Source of the DNA: DAOUJW01 sp034421015
GTDB lineage: Bacteria > Chloroflexota > Dehalococcoidia > Lucifugimonadales > UBA2985
Direction of reading: 5' to 3'
Assembly: GCA_034421015.1 (NCBI GenBank)
Contig: DAOUKT010000013.1
Span: forward strand, 1 to 64,000
DNA length: 64,000 bases
Part shown: one piece after another, positions 23,893 to 32,383 of the stretch
Numbering within the stretch: the first letter of the stretch is position 1
How the letters are laid out: each line of letters begins with the position of its first letter
The notes under the pieces: model-generated
What the model was told of the DNA's origin: nothing
Seen by the model: only the letters and a program-made list of their open reading frames with translations
The model's database searches: none
Program-made: the position numbers and the translations under genes

Positions 23893-23921
23893 AGCATAAT
23901 ACTCAAGAATTCTTGAGTCAA
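23893..23921 (-). promoter_or_regulatory. ars promoter with ArsR operator palindrome
   Basis: On the minus strand, TTGACT (23921-23916) and TATGCT (23898-23893) are 17 bases apart. The spacer is filled by the perfect palindrome ACTCAAGAATTCTTGAGT (23901-23918), which overlaps the -35 box. TCAAG...CTTGA half-sites are typical for ArsR-family operators. Just downstream, TCCACTG and CAGTGGA (23870-23893) form a 7-bp stem in the leader. Confidence 0.8.
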
Positions 23922-23944
23922 TATGTGGACAGCGCACCTTGACA

Positions 23945-24360
23945 CTAACCATTCCTGCACAGGGAGGCCATTGCGTAACTAAGGCGGCTTCTTGGAGGAC
24001 CTACGTTTCTCGTCATTCCCGCGAAAGGAGACCTTTACGTAACTACGGCGGCATCTCGGAGGCAATACGTTTATCGTCATTCCCGCGAAAGCGGGAATCT
24101 AATTCCTTCTATATCGAACCTCCTGGATTCCTGCTTCCGCAGGAATGGTCGGGAGGCGCTCGCCCCAAACGAGGTTATTCAAATGTCTCCACAGGCAGGA
24201 ATCCAGGCCGGGCGAGTGGCGCCGAAGAATCCACAGCAATACTCGGCTGCGACGTAGTGACATCCTCAACCGGCAGCCTGTCGCGACGTAGGGGCGGTTC
24301 GCGAACCGCCCCTACTCTTTATTGACCATTCCTGCGGAGGCAGGAATCCACGCGGGGTGG
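23945..24360. repeat. Repeat-rich intergenic region upstream of the ars operon
   Basis: No gene. It contains a partial left half (23968-24027) and a complete copy (24030-24190) of a composite ~160-bp element, whose other full copy is at 28864-29021. A perfect 28-bp family B palindrome (arm GTAGGGGCGGTTCG) lies at 24288-24315 and a family A unit at about 24328-24352. The composite element starts with CCTTTACGTAACTACGG and includes ATTCCCGCGAAAGCGGGAAT and ATTCCTGCTTCCGCAGGAAT. Confidence 0.85.
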
Positions 24361-24387
24361 GGACCGACGACAGGAGGTGGTCAGCCC

Positions 24388-25803
24388 CTACGCTCCCTCC
24401 GCTTCCTTCCAGAGGTAGTAGTCCACCAGGCGCTTGACGGCGCGGGACGCGCGGCCCATGTTCGGGAATATGGCGAATCCCCGATCGATGCAGTGTCGGC
24501 GGAGCTGCTGCGTGACCTCGAAGTGGCTGGGGTCCTCCGGCGTGACGTCGGATATCACCAACGCCACGGGCTTGCCCAGCTTATCGGCTATGTCCGCGGT
24601 GTGGTCCACCATCCGCGTCGCCCTCTGCTGCCCTGCCGGGTCCGGGCGGGCGCCTATGTTGTTGACAACCACGTCGTAGGCGGGGTTCTCCCCAATCAGC
24701 TGCACCACGTCGTAGGGCGTCAGGTTGCTGCCGCCCATTATGGAGCTGTCCACCGGGTTTGTGACCCAGGCGCCGAAGAACGGGTCCTGCTTTTCCAGCT
24801 CCTCGCGCACCTCCTGGGGGATAGGCTGAAGGTGGAGGCCCTCCTCCTCGCACTCGTCCGCCGAAAGCACGCTCCTTCCGCCGGCGCCGCCTCCAACCAG
24901 GAGGTTGAAGCCCTTGGCGGGCGGCATGGTGGAGAAGGCCACCAGCATGTCCAGCAGCTCTTCAAGGCTGTTTGCGTTTGTGACGCCGGTCTGGCGGCAC
25001 ATGGCCTCCCACACCTCTCGCGTGCCGGCCATTGAGGCCGTATGAGACGATACCATGTGGGTCCCGGCCTGGGTCCGGCCGCCCTTCAGCAGGACAACGG
25101 GCTTCTTCCTGGAGGCCTTGCGCAGCACGCTTACAAGGCGCTTCCCGTCCCTCACGCCTTCTATGTAGCCGCCGATCATCTCGGTCTCCGGGTCGTCGGC
25201 AAGGTAGTCGATCAGGTCGGCCTCGTTGAGGTCAAGGGCGTTCCCGTAGCTTATGACCTTGCTGAAGCGAAGGCCGCGGCTGGCGCCGGTCGATATTATT
25301 TCGCCCCCGTTGCCGCCGCTCTGGGAGATGATGCCCACGTTGCCGGACTCCTCGGGGAAGTCCCGGCCCCAGGCAATGCCCTCCCTGGGGTAGTAGAGGC
25401 CCATGCAGTTGGGGCCGATGATGCGCAGCCCTCCGGCCCGGGCCTTCTCCAGCATCTCGTACTCCAGCTGGGTCTCCTTCTCGAAGCCCGTCTCGCTGAA
25501 CCGGGCCGTGAACAGGTGGAGCACCTTGGCGTTCTTGCTGACGCAGGCTTCAACCAGCTCAATGATGTCGCGGTTGGGAATGGCTGAGATTACGTAGTCC
25601 ACGTCCTCCGGGAGGTCGCGCACAGACTTGTAGGTTTGTACGCCGAGGACTTCCTCGGCCCTGAAGTTGATGGGCCAGGACTTGCCCTTGAAGTTCTCCA
25701 ATACGTTCTTGAAGTAGGTGTGGCCGGTCTTGTCCGGCGATTCAGAGGCCCCGGCTACCGCAATGGAGCGGGGATGGAACAGGTAGTCTATCTCGTATCC
25801 CAT
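24388..25803 (-). CDS. ADP-forming acyl-CoA ligase, alpha (CoA-binding) subunit
   Basis: Subunit of an acetate--CoA ligase (ADP-forming)-like enzyme that converts acyl-CoA, ADP and Pi to acid, CoA and ATP, or the reverse. 471 residues with a CoA-binding Rossmann domain (HPRSIAVAGASESPDKTG), a succinyl-CoA-ligase-like domain with IISQSGGNGGE and the phosphorylated histidine in SSHTASMAG near residue 255, then a third ligase domain. It is separated by 42 bases from the beta-subunit gene upstream. The acyl substrate cannot be read from sequence. Confidence 0.88.
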   Translation of the reverse strand: MGYEIDYLFHPRSIAVAGASESPDKTGHTYFKNVLENFKGKSWPINFRAEEVLGVQTYKSVRDLPEDVDYVISAIPNRDIIELVEACVSKNAKVLHLFTARFSETGFEKETQLEYEMLEKARAGGLRIIGPNCMGLYYPREGIAWGRDFPEESGNVGIISQSGGNGGEIISTGASRGLRFSKVISYGNALDLNEADLIDYLADDPETEMIGGYIEGVRDGKRLVSVLRKASRKKPVVLLKGGRTQAGTHMVSSHTASMAGTREVWEAMCRQTGVTNANSLEELLDMLVAFSTMPPAKGFNLLVGGGAGGRSVLSADECEEEGLHLQPIPQEVREELEKQDPFFGAWVTNPVDSSIMGGSNLTPYDVVQLIGENPAYDVVVNNIGARPDPAGQQRATRMVDHTADIADKLGKPVALVISDVTPEDPSHFEVTQQLRRHCIDRGFAIFPNMGRASRAVKRLVDYYLWKEAEGA

Positions 25804-25845
25804 GATCCCTCCAACGAAGGCTTCGAGTCGGATTGTGTTAGCGTT

Positions 25846-26544
25846 TTATTCCTCTTCCAGAACCACCCTGGCGTCAACTGCGACCAGGCCGTCGGAGTAG
25901 CAGAAGATGGGGTTGAGGTCCAGTTCCCTCACCTCTTCGTGCTGCTCCAGGAAGCTCGACAGGTTGAGAAGCGCCTGCTCAATGCTCTCCAAGCTGCAGG
26001 CCGGGTAGTTGCGGTAGCCCTGGAGCAGGGGCAGGCTCTTGATCTCCCGCACCATCTCCCGGGCGTCCCGGGGAGTGAGGGGCACCAGCCGAAGGGACAC
26101 GTCCTTCAGCATCTCCACAAGCACTCCGCCAAGCCCGAACATGATCACGTGGCCGAACTGGGGGTCCTTGTTGGCGCCTATGATGATCTCGACTCCGGGG
26201 TCGGCCATCCTCTGCACCGATACGCCCAGGATGCTGGCCGATGGCACCGCCTCCTGAGTGGACGACACGATGGAGTCGAATGCGCCTCTGACCTGCCTTA
26301 GGCTGTCCAGCCCGACCTTGACGCCGCCCACGTCGCTCTTGTGGGTCACCTCCGGCGAGACAATCTTCAGGACAACGGGAAGCCCCATCTCCTGGGCCAG
26401 CTTGGTTGCCTCCGTCCTGGTGCGGGCAAGCTGGGTGTCCATCACCGGTATGCCTGACTCCCGCAAAAGGTCCTTGGATTCGACCTCTGTTAGTAGTGTC
26501 CTGCCATCCTGGCGCGCTTTCTGAATAACTTCAGCAACAGTCAT
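25846..26544 (-). CDS. ADP-forming acyl-CoA ligase, beta (ATP-grasp) subunit
   Basis: 232-residue ATP-grasp protein that partners the alpha subunit encoded 42 bases downstream. Visible features are the N-terminal swivelling part (LTEVESKDLLRESGIPV), the nucleotide-binding VVLKIVSPEVTHKSDVGGVKVG, the loop GVEIIIGANKDPQFGHVIMFGLGG and the metal-site end REDLNPIF-like segment (RELDLNPIFCY). The length matches stand-alone AcdB subunits. The ATG follows AAAAGGAGACAC. Confidence 0.9.
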   Translation of the reverse strand: MTVAEVIQKARQDGRTLLTEVESKDLLRESGIPVMDTQLARTRTEATKLAQEMGLPVVLKIVSPEVTHKSDVGGVKVGLDSLRQVRGAFDSIVSSTQEAVPSASILGVSVQRMADPGVEIIIGANKDPQFGHVIMFGLGGVLVEMLKDVSLRLVPLTPRDAREMVREIKSLPLLQGYRNYPACSLESIEQALLNLSSFLEQHEEVRELDLNPIFCYSDGLVAVDARVVLEEE

Positions 26545-26891
26545 GTGTCTCCTTTTTCACAATCAACTTTTGGAGATTATCAATTTGACCCTCTCTTGTC
26601 AACTTCCGGGCGCCGCGCCGGGGCCTTTCGGTTATAGCTAGCGAGCTAATCTTCCCGCTCATAGCCTGCCCCGTACTGGATACGGGGGTGAGCTTGTCGA
26701 ACCATTTGAGCGGGAAGGCTGTAGGCGTAGTTGACACCGCTCATTTCCTTCGACTGGCTCAGAGCTTGCCCCGTACTTGATACGGGGATGAGCGGTGTCG
26801 CGCGCCATAATCAACGCCTGTAGAGAATACCAAGGGCCGCGCAGAGACTTGTTCCATTGCGCGCCGCGCCCTATCCTTTAGCGGACGGCTT
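26545..26891. other. Intergenic region with C/D composite repeats and cdsA promoter
   Basis: Family C units lie at about 26663-26690 and 26764-26790 (GCCCCGTACTTGATACGGGG type). They are nested inside longer arms such as CTTCCCGCTCAT (26651-26662) and TGAGCGGGAAGG (26708-26719), as in the insertion in xseA. Family D text (CATTTCCTTCGACTGGCTCAG) begins near 26743. The final 50 bases hold the cdsA promoter. Confidence 0.8.
26849..26877 (+). promoter_or_regulatory. Putative promoter of cdsA-dxr-rseP
   Basis: TTGTTC (26849-26854), a 17-base spacer and TATCCT (26872-26877), 14 bases before the ATG of cdsA at 26892. There is no clear Shine-Dalgarno in this short leader. Confidence 0.45.
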
Positions 26892-27713
26892 ATGATCCCA
26901 AGAGTAGCAAGCGCAGTCGTGGGGATACCGGTGGTGCTGGCGGCCGTGTGGGCCGGCGCGCCCTGGTTCTCGCTGCTTGCGGCGACTGCCGCGTCCCTTG
27001 GCGCGCTTGAGTTCTACAGACTGGCCGAGGGGCGCGATGCCCGGCCTGCCGTCGTGCCCGGCATACTGTGGACGCTGAGCTTCATTGTTGCCGGCCACCA
27101 GGGAGGCTCCCTCACGACCCTGGCGCTGGTTGGGGGCGGGGCGGCCGCGTTCATCTGGCACCTGGCGGCACATCTGGCGCGCCGAGGGGAAGAGGCCCCA
27201 TCCGGCTTTCAGAACGCTGACGTGCAGGACTTCGGCTACACAGCCGCGGGCGCGATCTACGTCGGCCTGCCGCTATCGCTGGCCTTGGTCCTGCGGGCCG
27301 AGCCCCAGGGCCTGGAGTGGATTTTGGTCGTCATACTGGGCGCGTTCGCAACCGACACGGGGGCCTTCTTCACGGGCCGGGCCATCGGCAGGCGGCCCCT
27401 CGCTCCCGGCATCAGCCCGGGCAAGACCCAGGAAGGAGCGTTGGGTGGACTTGTCGCGGGTGTCGCCGCGGTCATGGCCCTGGCCGCGCTCCTGGAGCTG
27501 CCGGTGTCGATACCTCAATCGGCCGTACTTGGCGCGCTTGTATCGGTGGCAGGCCAGGCAGGGGACCTGGTGGAATCGAAGATCAAGCGGGCCGCCGGGG
27601 CCAAGGACGCGGGCGGACTCATACCCGGCCACGGCGGCATCCTGGACAGGCTGGACAGCGTTGTCTTCGTAATTGTGGTGGTATATGCTTTCTATATAGT
27701 GGTTGCACTTTAG
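26892..27713 (+). CDS. cdsA: Phosphatidate cytidylyltransferase
   Basis: Makes CDP-diacylglycerol from CTP and phosphatidate, the branch point of phospholipid synthesis. The 273-residue product is a polytopic membrane protein (about seven to eight helices). The C-terminal signature is present as SPGKTQEGALGG followed by SxxKRAAGAKDAG and PGHGGILDRLDS. It stands before dxr (9-base gap) and rseP, the common uppS-cdsA-dxr-rseP order, although uppS is absent from this locus. Confidence 0.95.
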   Translation: MIPRVASAVVGIPVVLAAVWAGAPWFSLLAATAASLGALEFYRLAEGRDARPAVVPGILWTLSFIVAGHQGGSLTTLALVGGGAAAFIWHLAAHLARRGEEAPSGFQNADVQDFGYTAAGAIYVGLPLSLALVLRAEPQGLEWILVVILGAFATDTGAFFTGRAIGRRPLAPGISPGKTQEGALGGLVAGVAAVMALAALLELPVSIPQSAVLGALVSVAGQAGDLVESKIKRAAGAKDAGGLIPGHGGILDRLDSVVFVIVVVYAFYIVVAL

Positions 27714-27722
27714 GACGGGTAC

Positions 27723-28862
27723 GTGAAGAGGCTGGCAATACTGGGTTCCACAGGCTCAATAGGAAGGCAGACCCTGGACATTGTCCGCGCCTTCCCGGAC
27801 GAGTTCGCCGTGGTCGGGCTGTCGGCGGGGAACAACTTGGACCTCCTGGCGGAGCAGGCGGCGGAGTTTCGACCGCAGGTTGTCTCCTGCGAGGGGTCTC
27901 CCGAAGCTCTCGCGCCCAGGCTTCCCGCAGGCTGTCAGATAGCCGGCCACGACGACGTCGCTGCCCATCCGGACGCGGATATGGTCATGGCCGCCAGCGT
28001 CGGGAAGGCGGGACTCTCGCCCCTCATGGCCGCGATACGCGCCCGGAAGACCGTTGCCCTGGCGAACAAGGAGCCTGTGGTCATGGCCGGGCACATCGTC
28101 ATGGGCGAAGCGGCCCGTCTCGGCGTGGACATCCTGCCCGTCGACAGCGAGCCGAGCGCCATCTGGCAGTGCCTCCGCGGGGAGCAGAGGGACCTGTCCA
28201 GGGTGGTGATTACGGCCTCCGGCGGGGCTTTCAGGGACCGCCCCCGGGAGGGGCTGTCCGGCGTCACGCCGGAGGAGGCGCTCAAGCACCCAACTTGGAG
28301 CATGGGCAGGAAGATCACCATCGATTCCGCAACCCTGATGAACAAGGGCTTCGAGGTTATAGAGGCGCGCTGGCTCTTCGACCTGCCCTGGGAGAAGATA
28401 GACGTTGTTGTGCACCACCAGAGCATAATTCACGCAATGGTGGAGTTCGCCGACGGCTCTGTGAAGGCGCAACTCAGCCCCCCGGACATGCGCCTGCCCA
28501 TCCAGTGCGCCCTCTTCCACCCACAGCGAGTGGAGAACGGCGCGCTGCCACGATTCAACCCCGTGGAGACGGGGGCCCTCACCTTTGGCGCGCTCGACAT
28601 GGACAGGTATCCGTGCTTCCGGCTCGCGCTGGAGTCTGGCAGGAAGGGGGCGACCTACCCGGCCGTAGTGAGCGCCGCGGACGAGGTGGCCGTGGAGCTT
28701 TTCCTGGACCGTCGCATCGGGTTCACGAGCATCCCGGACCTGGTGGAGGACGTGCTGTCCAGGCACGTCCCCGTGTCCGAGCCGGGCCTGGAGGACATCC
28801 TGCACGCGGACGATTGGGCCAGAGAGACGGCCCGCGCCTGGGCCGGCGGAAGTCGCGGGTGA
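27723..28862 (+). CDS. dxr: 1-deoxy-D-xylulose 5-phosphate reductoisomerase
   Basis: Committed step of the MEP isoprenoid pathway, NADPH-dependent. 379 residues from GTG at 27723. The NADPH-binding N-terminus is LAILGSTGSIGRQTLDIV; metal and substrate residues lie in DSEPSAIWQCL, ASGGAFRD, HPTWSMGRKITIDSATLMNKG and EVIEARWLF. The gene ends 1 base from a repeat block that separates it from rseP. IspG of the same pathway is encoded 2.3 kb downstream. Confidence 0.97.
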   Translation: MKRLAILGSTGSIGRQTLDIVRAFPDEFAVVGLSAGNNLDLLAEQAAEFRPQVVSCEGSPEALAPRLPAGCQIAGHDDVAAHPDADMVMAASVGKAGLSPLMAAIRARKTVALANKEPVVMAGHIVMGEAARLGVDILPVDSEPSAIWQCLRGEQRDLSRVVITASGGAFRDRPREGLSGVTPEEALKHPTWSMGRKITIDSATLMNKGFEVIEARWLFDLPWEKIDVVVHHQSIIHAMVEFADGSVKAQLSPPDMRLPIQCALFHPQRVENGALPRFNPVETGALTFGALDMDRYPCFRLALESGRKGATYPAVVSAADEVAVELFLDRRIGFTSIPDLVEDVLSRHVPVSEPGLEDILHADDWARETARAWAGGSRG

Positions 28863-28863
28863 T

Positions 28864-29021
28864 ACCTTTGCGTAACTATGGAGGTATCTTCAGGGAAGTA
28901 CGTTTATCGTCATTCCCGCGAAAGCGGGAATCTATTTCCTCCTATATAGGACGCCCTAGATTCCTGCTTTCGCAGGAATGGTTGGGAGGCGCGCGCCAAT
29001 TGAGGGTATTCAATGGTCTCC
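28864..29021. repeat. Composite ~160-bp interspersed element between dxr and rseP
   Basis: This block aligns along its whole length with 24030-24190: CTTTGCGTAACTATGG, GTACGTTTATCGTCATTCCC, AAGCGGGAATCTA, GATTCCTGCTTTCGCAGGAA, TGGTTGGGAGGCG and the end TATTCAATGGTCTCC all have counterparts there. It is inserted inside an operon, 2 bases after the dxr stop and 25 bases before the rseP start. Confidence 0.85.
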
Positions 29022-29046
29022 TCATGAGAAATGGAGGAAGCTAGCC

Positions 29047-30168
29047 ATGCTGGGCGGTCTGATAGTGGTGGCGGGCTTCATCGCCATCCTGATGATCCAC
29101 GAGGGCGGCCACCTGGTCGCGGCCAAGGCCTTTGGGATGAAGGCCACAAGGTACTTCCTGGGCTTCGGGCCTACGCTGTGGTCCTTCCACCGCGGCGAGA
29201 CTGAGTACGGCGTAAAGGCGATTCCCGCGGGTGGGTTCGTGACCATCATCGGGATGAACCCCCTGGAGTACGTCGCCCCTGAGGAGGAGGGCCGCGCCTA
29301 CAGGGGCAGGCCGTTCTACCAGAAGTCGGTGGTGGTCATGGCGGGTGTTGTCACCCACTTCGTGGTGGCGTTCATCCTGATATGGACGGCCAACGTGCTC
29401 ATAGGCCGGCCGGACCCGGACACTCCGCTTACGGAGGTCGCCAGGGTTGTGCAGGAGACCGAGGACGGAATGCCAACGGCCGCGGTGGAGGCGGGGCTGA
29501 TGGCCGGGGACAGGCTGGTCGCCATGAACGGCGCGTCCGTCGAGAGGTGGAGCGACGTCACGGAGGTCCTCAGGGACAACGCCAACAGGCCCGTGCGTAT
29601 CCAGGTCGAGCGAGACGGAGACATTCTGACCCTCAGCGGGACGCTTACCTCGCGCGTAGACCCTGACACGGGCGAGGAGACGGGTTTCCTGGGCGTGTCG
29701 CCGAAGATTGGCAGGGCCCGGGACAACCCGGTATCCGGCGTCGGAACCGCGGCCGGCAGAGTCGCCTACTTCACGTGGCTCAGCGTCAGGGGAATATGGG
29801 AGCTTGTCAGCAACTTCGGCAGCTTCTTCAGCGCCGTGTTCAGTGACGACGACGAGGTGATGGAGGAGGCTCGGCCGGTGAGCGTCATAGGCATCACCCA
29901 GTTCGGGGCCGCTACCCAGAGGTCCGGTTTCAACTACACCCTGGAGCTCATTGCCTACGTCAGCGTGTTTGTCGGCGTGCTCAACGCCGTGCCTCTCTAC
30001 CCCTTCGACGGGGGCCACTTTGCAGTCGCCATATACCAGAAGCTGACGGGGAGGCAGCCGGACATCCGCAAGCTGGCGCCCGTGGGCGCGCTGGTGTTCT
30101 TCTTCATAGTCATGGTCGGCGTCCTGGGCGTCTACTTCGACATTGCCCGTCCCCTGGACTTTGGCTGA
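29047..30168 (+). CDS. rseP: Site-2 intramembrane zinc protease RseP/MmpA-like
   Basis: Membrane-embedded metalloprotease that cleaves anti-sigma factors or signal-peptide remnants within the bilayer. From the ATG at 29047 it has 373 residues. The zinc motif HEGGH is in the first helix (His18-His22). A central PDZ domain spans ~140-230 (MPTAAVEAGLMAGDRLVAMNG). The third zinc ligand is in NAVPLYPFDGGH near residue 320. GGAGGA precedes this ATG; the frame extends to 28978 but only through repeat DNA. The partner anti-sigma factor is not visible. Confidence 0.95.
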   Translation: MLGGLIVVAGFIAILMIHEGGHLVAAKAFGMKATRYFLGFGPTLWSFHRGETEYGVKAIPAGGFVTIIGMNPLEYVAPEEEGRAYRGRPFYQKSVVVMAGVVTHFVVAFILIWTANVLIGRPDPDTPLTEVARVVQETEDGMPTAAVEAGLMAGDRLVAMNGASVERWSDVTEVLRDNANRPVRIQVERDGDILTLSGTLTSRVDPDTGEETGFLGVSPKIGRARDNPVSGVGTAAGRVAYFTWLSVRGIWELVSNFGSFFSAVFSDDDEVMEEARPVSVIGITQFGAATQRSGFNYTLELIAYVSVFVGVLNAVPLYPFDGGHFAVAIYQKLTGRQPDIRKLAPVGALVFFFIVMVGVLGVYFDIARPLDFG

Positions 30169-30196
30169 TTGATGCCCGTTCGCGTCGCTCCCCAAA

Positions 30197-30225
30197 TTGA
30201 CCCTCACGCCTCCATAGGGTAGACT
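30197..30225 (+). promoter_or_regulatory. Putative promoter of the enoyl-CoA hydratase gene
   Basis: TTGACC (30197-30202), 17-base spacer and TAGACT (30220-30225). AAGGAGG lies about 7 bases before the ATG at 30292. Confidence 0.5.
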
Positions 30226-30291
30226 ACATTTGAGCCGCGGCGGGACCCAAGCCTGCCTGCGAGCAACTGAAAGCTCCCAAGGAGGATTGAA

Positions 30292-31137
30292 ATGCCTGAA
30301 CTGGAGACGGTCCCCTATCTGCTTTACGAAAAAGAGGACAACGGAATACTCTGGATCAAATTCAACAGGCCGGAGCGGCTGAACGCCGTCATCGGCGGTT
30401 CCGACAAGAACGGCACCCTGACCAAGGTTGTCGAGTACATGAAGGCCGGAGACGACGACCCGGACGTTCGGGTCATTGTCCTCACGGGAGAGGGCAGGGC
30501 TTTCTGCGCGGGCGTGGACGTGCGCGGCCTTGAGGACTTCGACAGCGGCGGCCCCTTCCTGGGCCAGACGCGCACCGAGGGGCCCGACGCCACCCGCCAG
30601 GGCTTCCTCTACGCCACCACCAAGACCATCAAGGACATCTCCTACATCAGGAAGCCAACTATCGCCATGGTCAACGGAGCCGCCGCGGGGTTCGGCATGG
30701 ACATGTCTCTTCAGTGCGACATCCGCTACGGCTGCGAGAACACCCGCTTCATCACCTACCAGCAGGTGGGCCAGATTATCGAGAACGGCGGCGCATACTA
30801 CCTGCCCAAGCTGGCGGGCCTGGGGCGCGCCCTTGAGTTCGCATTCACCGGCTTTCTGGACGCGGAGACTGCCCATGAATGGGGCATTCTCAACAGGATA
30901 TTTCCATCCGAGAAGCTGGAGGAGGAGACGCGGGCTCTGTGCCAGCGGATCATCAACAGCCCGCCGCTGACCCAGTGGATCAACAAGCGCGTTATGAGAG
31001 CGGCCGTCGACAGCAACCTGGAGACAACCGCTGTTCTGACGTCCAACGCAGCCGGAATCCTGAACATGTCCGAGGACGCGAGAGAGGCGCGGCAGGCGCT
31101 GGCCGAGCGGCGGACGCCGGTCTTCCAGGGCCGCTAG
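30292..31137 (+). CDS. Enoyl-CoA hydratase/isomerase family protein
   Basis: 281-residue crotonase-fold protein. ILWIKFNRPERLNAV and the oxyanion-hole stretches AFCAGVDVRGLEDF and NGAAAGFGMDMSLQCDIRYG are clear. The catalytic position that carries Glu in hydratases (after GGxxxLP) is seen near ENGGAYYLPKLAG; assignment of Glu pairs is uncertain, so hydratase versus isomerase or other crotonase activity is left open. It has its own promoter and is followed after 40 bases by ispG. No beta-oxidation partners are adjacent. Confidence 0.85.
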   Translation: MPELETVPYLLYEKEDNGILWIKFNRPERLNAVIGGSDKNGTLTKVVEYMKAGDDDPDVRVIVLTGEGRAFCAGVDVRGLEDFDSGGPFLGQTRTEGPDATRQGFLYATTKTIKDISYIRKPTIAMVNGAAAGFGMDMSLQCDIRYGCENTRFITYQQVGQIIENGGAYYLPKLAGLGRALEFAFTGFLDAETAHEWGILNRIFPSEKLEEETRALCQRIINSPPLTQWINKRVMRAAVDSNLETTAVLTSNAAGILNMSEDAREARQALAERRTPVFQGR

Positions 31138-31177
31138 TCGCCGATACAGAGTGAGTTCATAGGGGAGGCGTGTTCCA

Positions 31178-32317
31178 ATGAGGCCTCGAAGAGTTTCCAA
31201 GGCCATACAGGTGGGCGATGTCACCGTGGGGGGAAATGCCCCAATCACGGTCCAGTCCATGACCAAGACGGACACCCGTGACGTGGATGCCACGGTGCGC
31301 CAGATCAAGGAGTTGGAGGAGGTGGGCTGCGACATCATCCGGCCCGCCGTTCCTGACATGGAGGCGGCCCACGCCCTGCGGGAGATTGTGAAGCAGGTCA
31401 AGATACCCGTCATAGCCGACATCCATTTCCACTACCAGCTGGCCCTGGAGTCCATAGCGGCGGGAGTCGACGGCCTCCGCCTGAACCCGGGCAACATCCG
31501 GGACCGTGAGAAGGTTGAGATGGTGGTGCGCGCCGCCAAGGAGCGGCAGATTCCCATCCGCATTGGGGTCAACTTTGGAAGCCTCCCCCCCGTGGGGCAG
31601 ATTGGCAAGTTTCGCGGGTTGCACAGGCACGCGGACGGCGTGAACAAGCTCGCCAAGGCGGGAGAGGCGGGCGAAGGCGAGTTCTCCGTAGTGGACCACA
31701 TGGTGGCCACGGCGCTCTGGGAGATAAGCATCCTGGAGGAACTGGACTTCGACCTCATCAAGATTTCGCTGAAGGCCTTTGACGTACCCACGACGGTGGA
31801 GGCCTACCGCAAGCTGGCCTACATGGTGCCCTATCCCCTGCACCTGGGCATCACGGAGTCGGGCACGGCGATGGCCGGATCGATTCGCAGCTCCGTCGGC
31901 CTGGGCTACCTGCTCTACGAGGGCATCGGCGACACCATCCGGGTTTCCCTGAGCGCGGACTCCAAGGAGGAGGTCGCGGCCGGGTACGAGATACTGAAGT
32001 CGCTGAACATGCGTGAGAAGGGCACCACGCTCGTGGCCTGCCCCTCCTGCGGCCGCGCCGACGTGGACGTCATCAAGCTTGCCAACACGGTGGACGACCT
32101 GCTGAAGGCCAAGAACTACAACGTCAAGGTGGCGGTGATGGGCTGCGAGGTGAACGGCCCCGGCGAGGCCAAGGATGCGGACGTGGGCATAGCCGCCGGC
32201 GTGGGGCGCGCCATCATCTTCCGCAAAGGGCAGAAGTCCCGAATAGTGGAGGAGTCGGAGATGCTCTCCGCCCTGATGGAGGAGGTGGAGCTGGTGGCCG
32301 CGGGCCAGGAGGCGTAG
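31178..32317 (+). CDS. ispG: 4-hydroxy-3-methylbut-2-enyl diphosphate synthase
   Basis: Iron-sulfur enzyme of the MEP pathway that converts ME-cPP to HMBPP. The 379 residues start with a TIM-barrel (VGGNAPITVQSMTKTDTRD, DIHFHYQLAL, GLRLNPGNI). The C-terminal ferredoxin-reductase-like domain holds the 4Fe-4S ligands CPSCGRAD and MGCEVNGPGEAKDAD (three Cys plus Glu). This is the bacterial two-domain form. A family A repeat follows at 32325-32350. Confidence 0.96.
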   Translation: MRPRRVSKAIQVGDVTVGGNAPITVQSMTKTDTRDVDATVRQIKELEEVGCDIIRPAVPDMEAAHALREIVKQVKIPVIADIHFHYQLALESIAAGVDGLRLNPGNIRDREKVEMVVRAAKERQIPIRIGVNFGSLPPVGQIGKFRGLHRHADGVNKLAKAGEAGEGEFSVVDHMVATALWEISILEELDFDLIKISLKAFDVPTTVEAYRKLAYMVPYPLHLGITESGTAMAGSIRSSVGLGYLLYEGIGDTIRVSLSADSKEEVAAGYEILKSLNMREKGTTLVACPSCGRADVDVIKLANTVDDLLKAKNYNVKVAVMGCEVNGPGEAKDADVGIAAGVGRAIIFRKGQKSRIVEESEMLSALMEEVELVAAGQEA

Positions 32318-32324
32318 GGCTCCT

Positions 32325-32350
32325 CCCATTCCTGCGCAGGCAGGAATCCA
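32325..32350. repeat. Family A repeat at the left edge of the FRG/LRR cassette
   Basis: One unit, CCC then ATTCCTGCGCAGGCAGGAAT then CCA. It lies between ispG and the lower-GC cassette starting at 32384. Confidence 0.9.
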
Positions 32351-32383
32351 AACTCGGGAGTCAGAGGTTCCCTGCCCTCTTGG

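Noticed and set aside
29041..31422. 793-codon minus-strand frame opposite rseP and the enoyl-CoA hydratase
   Set aside because: It spans two real plus-strand genes and their intergenic region; composition and lack of motifs indicate chance.
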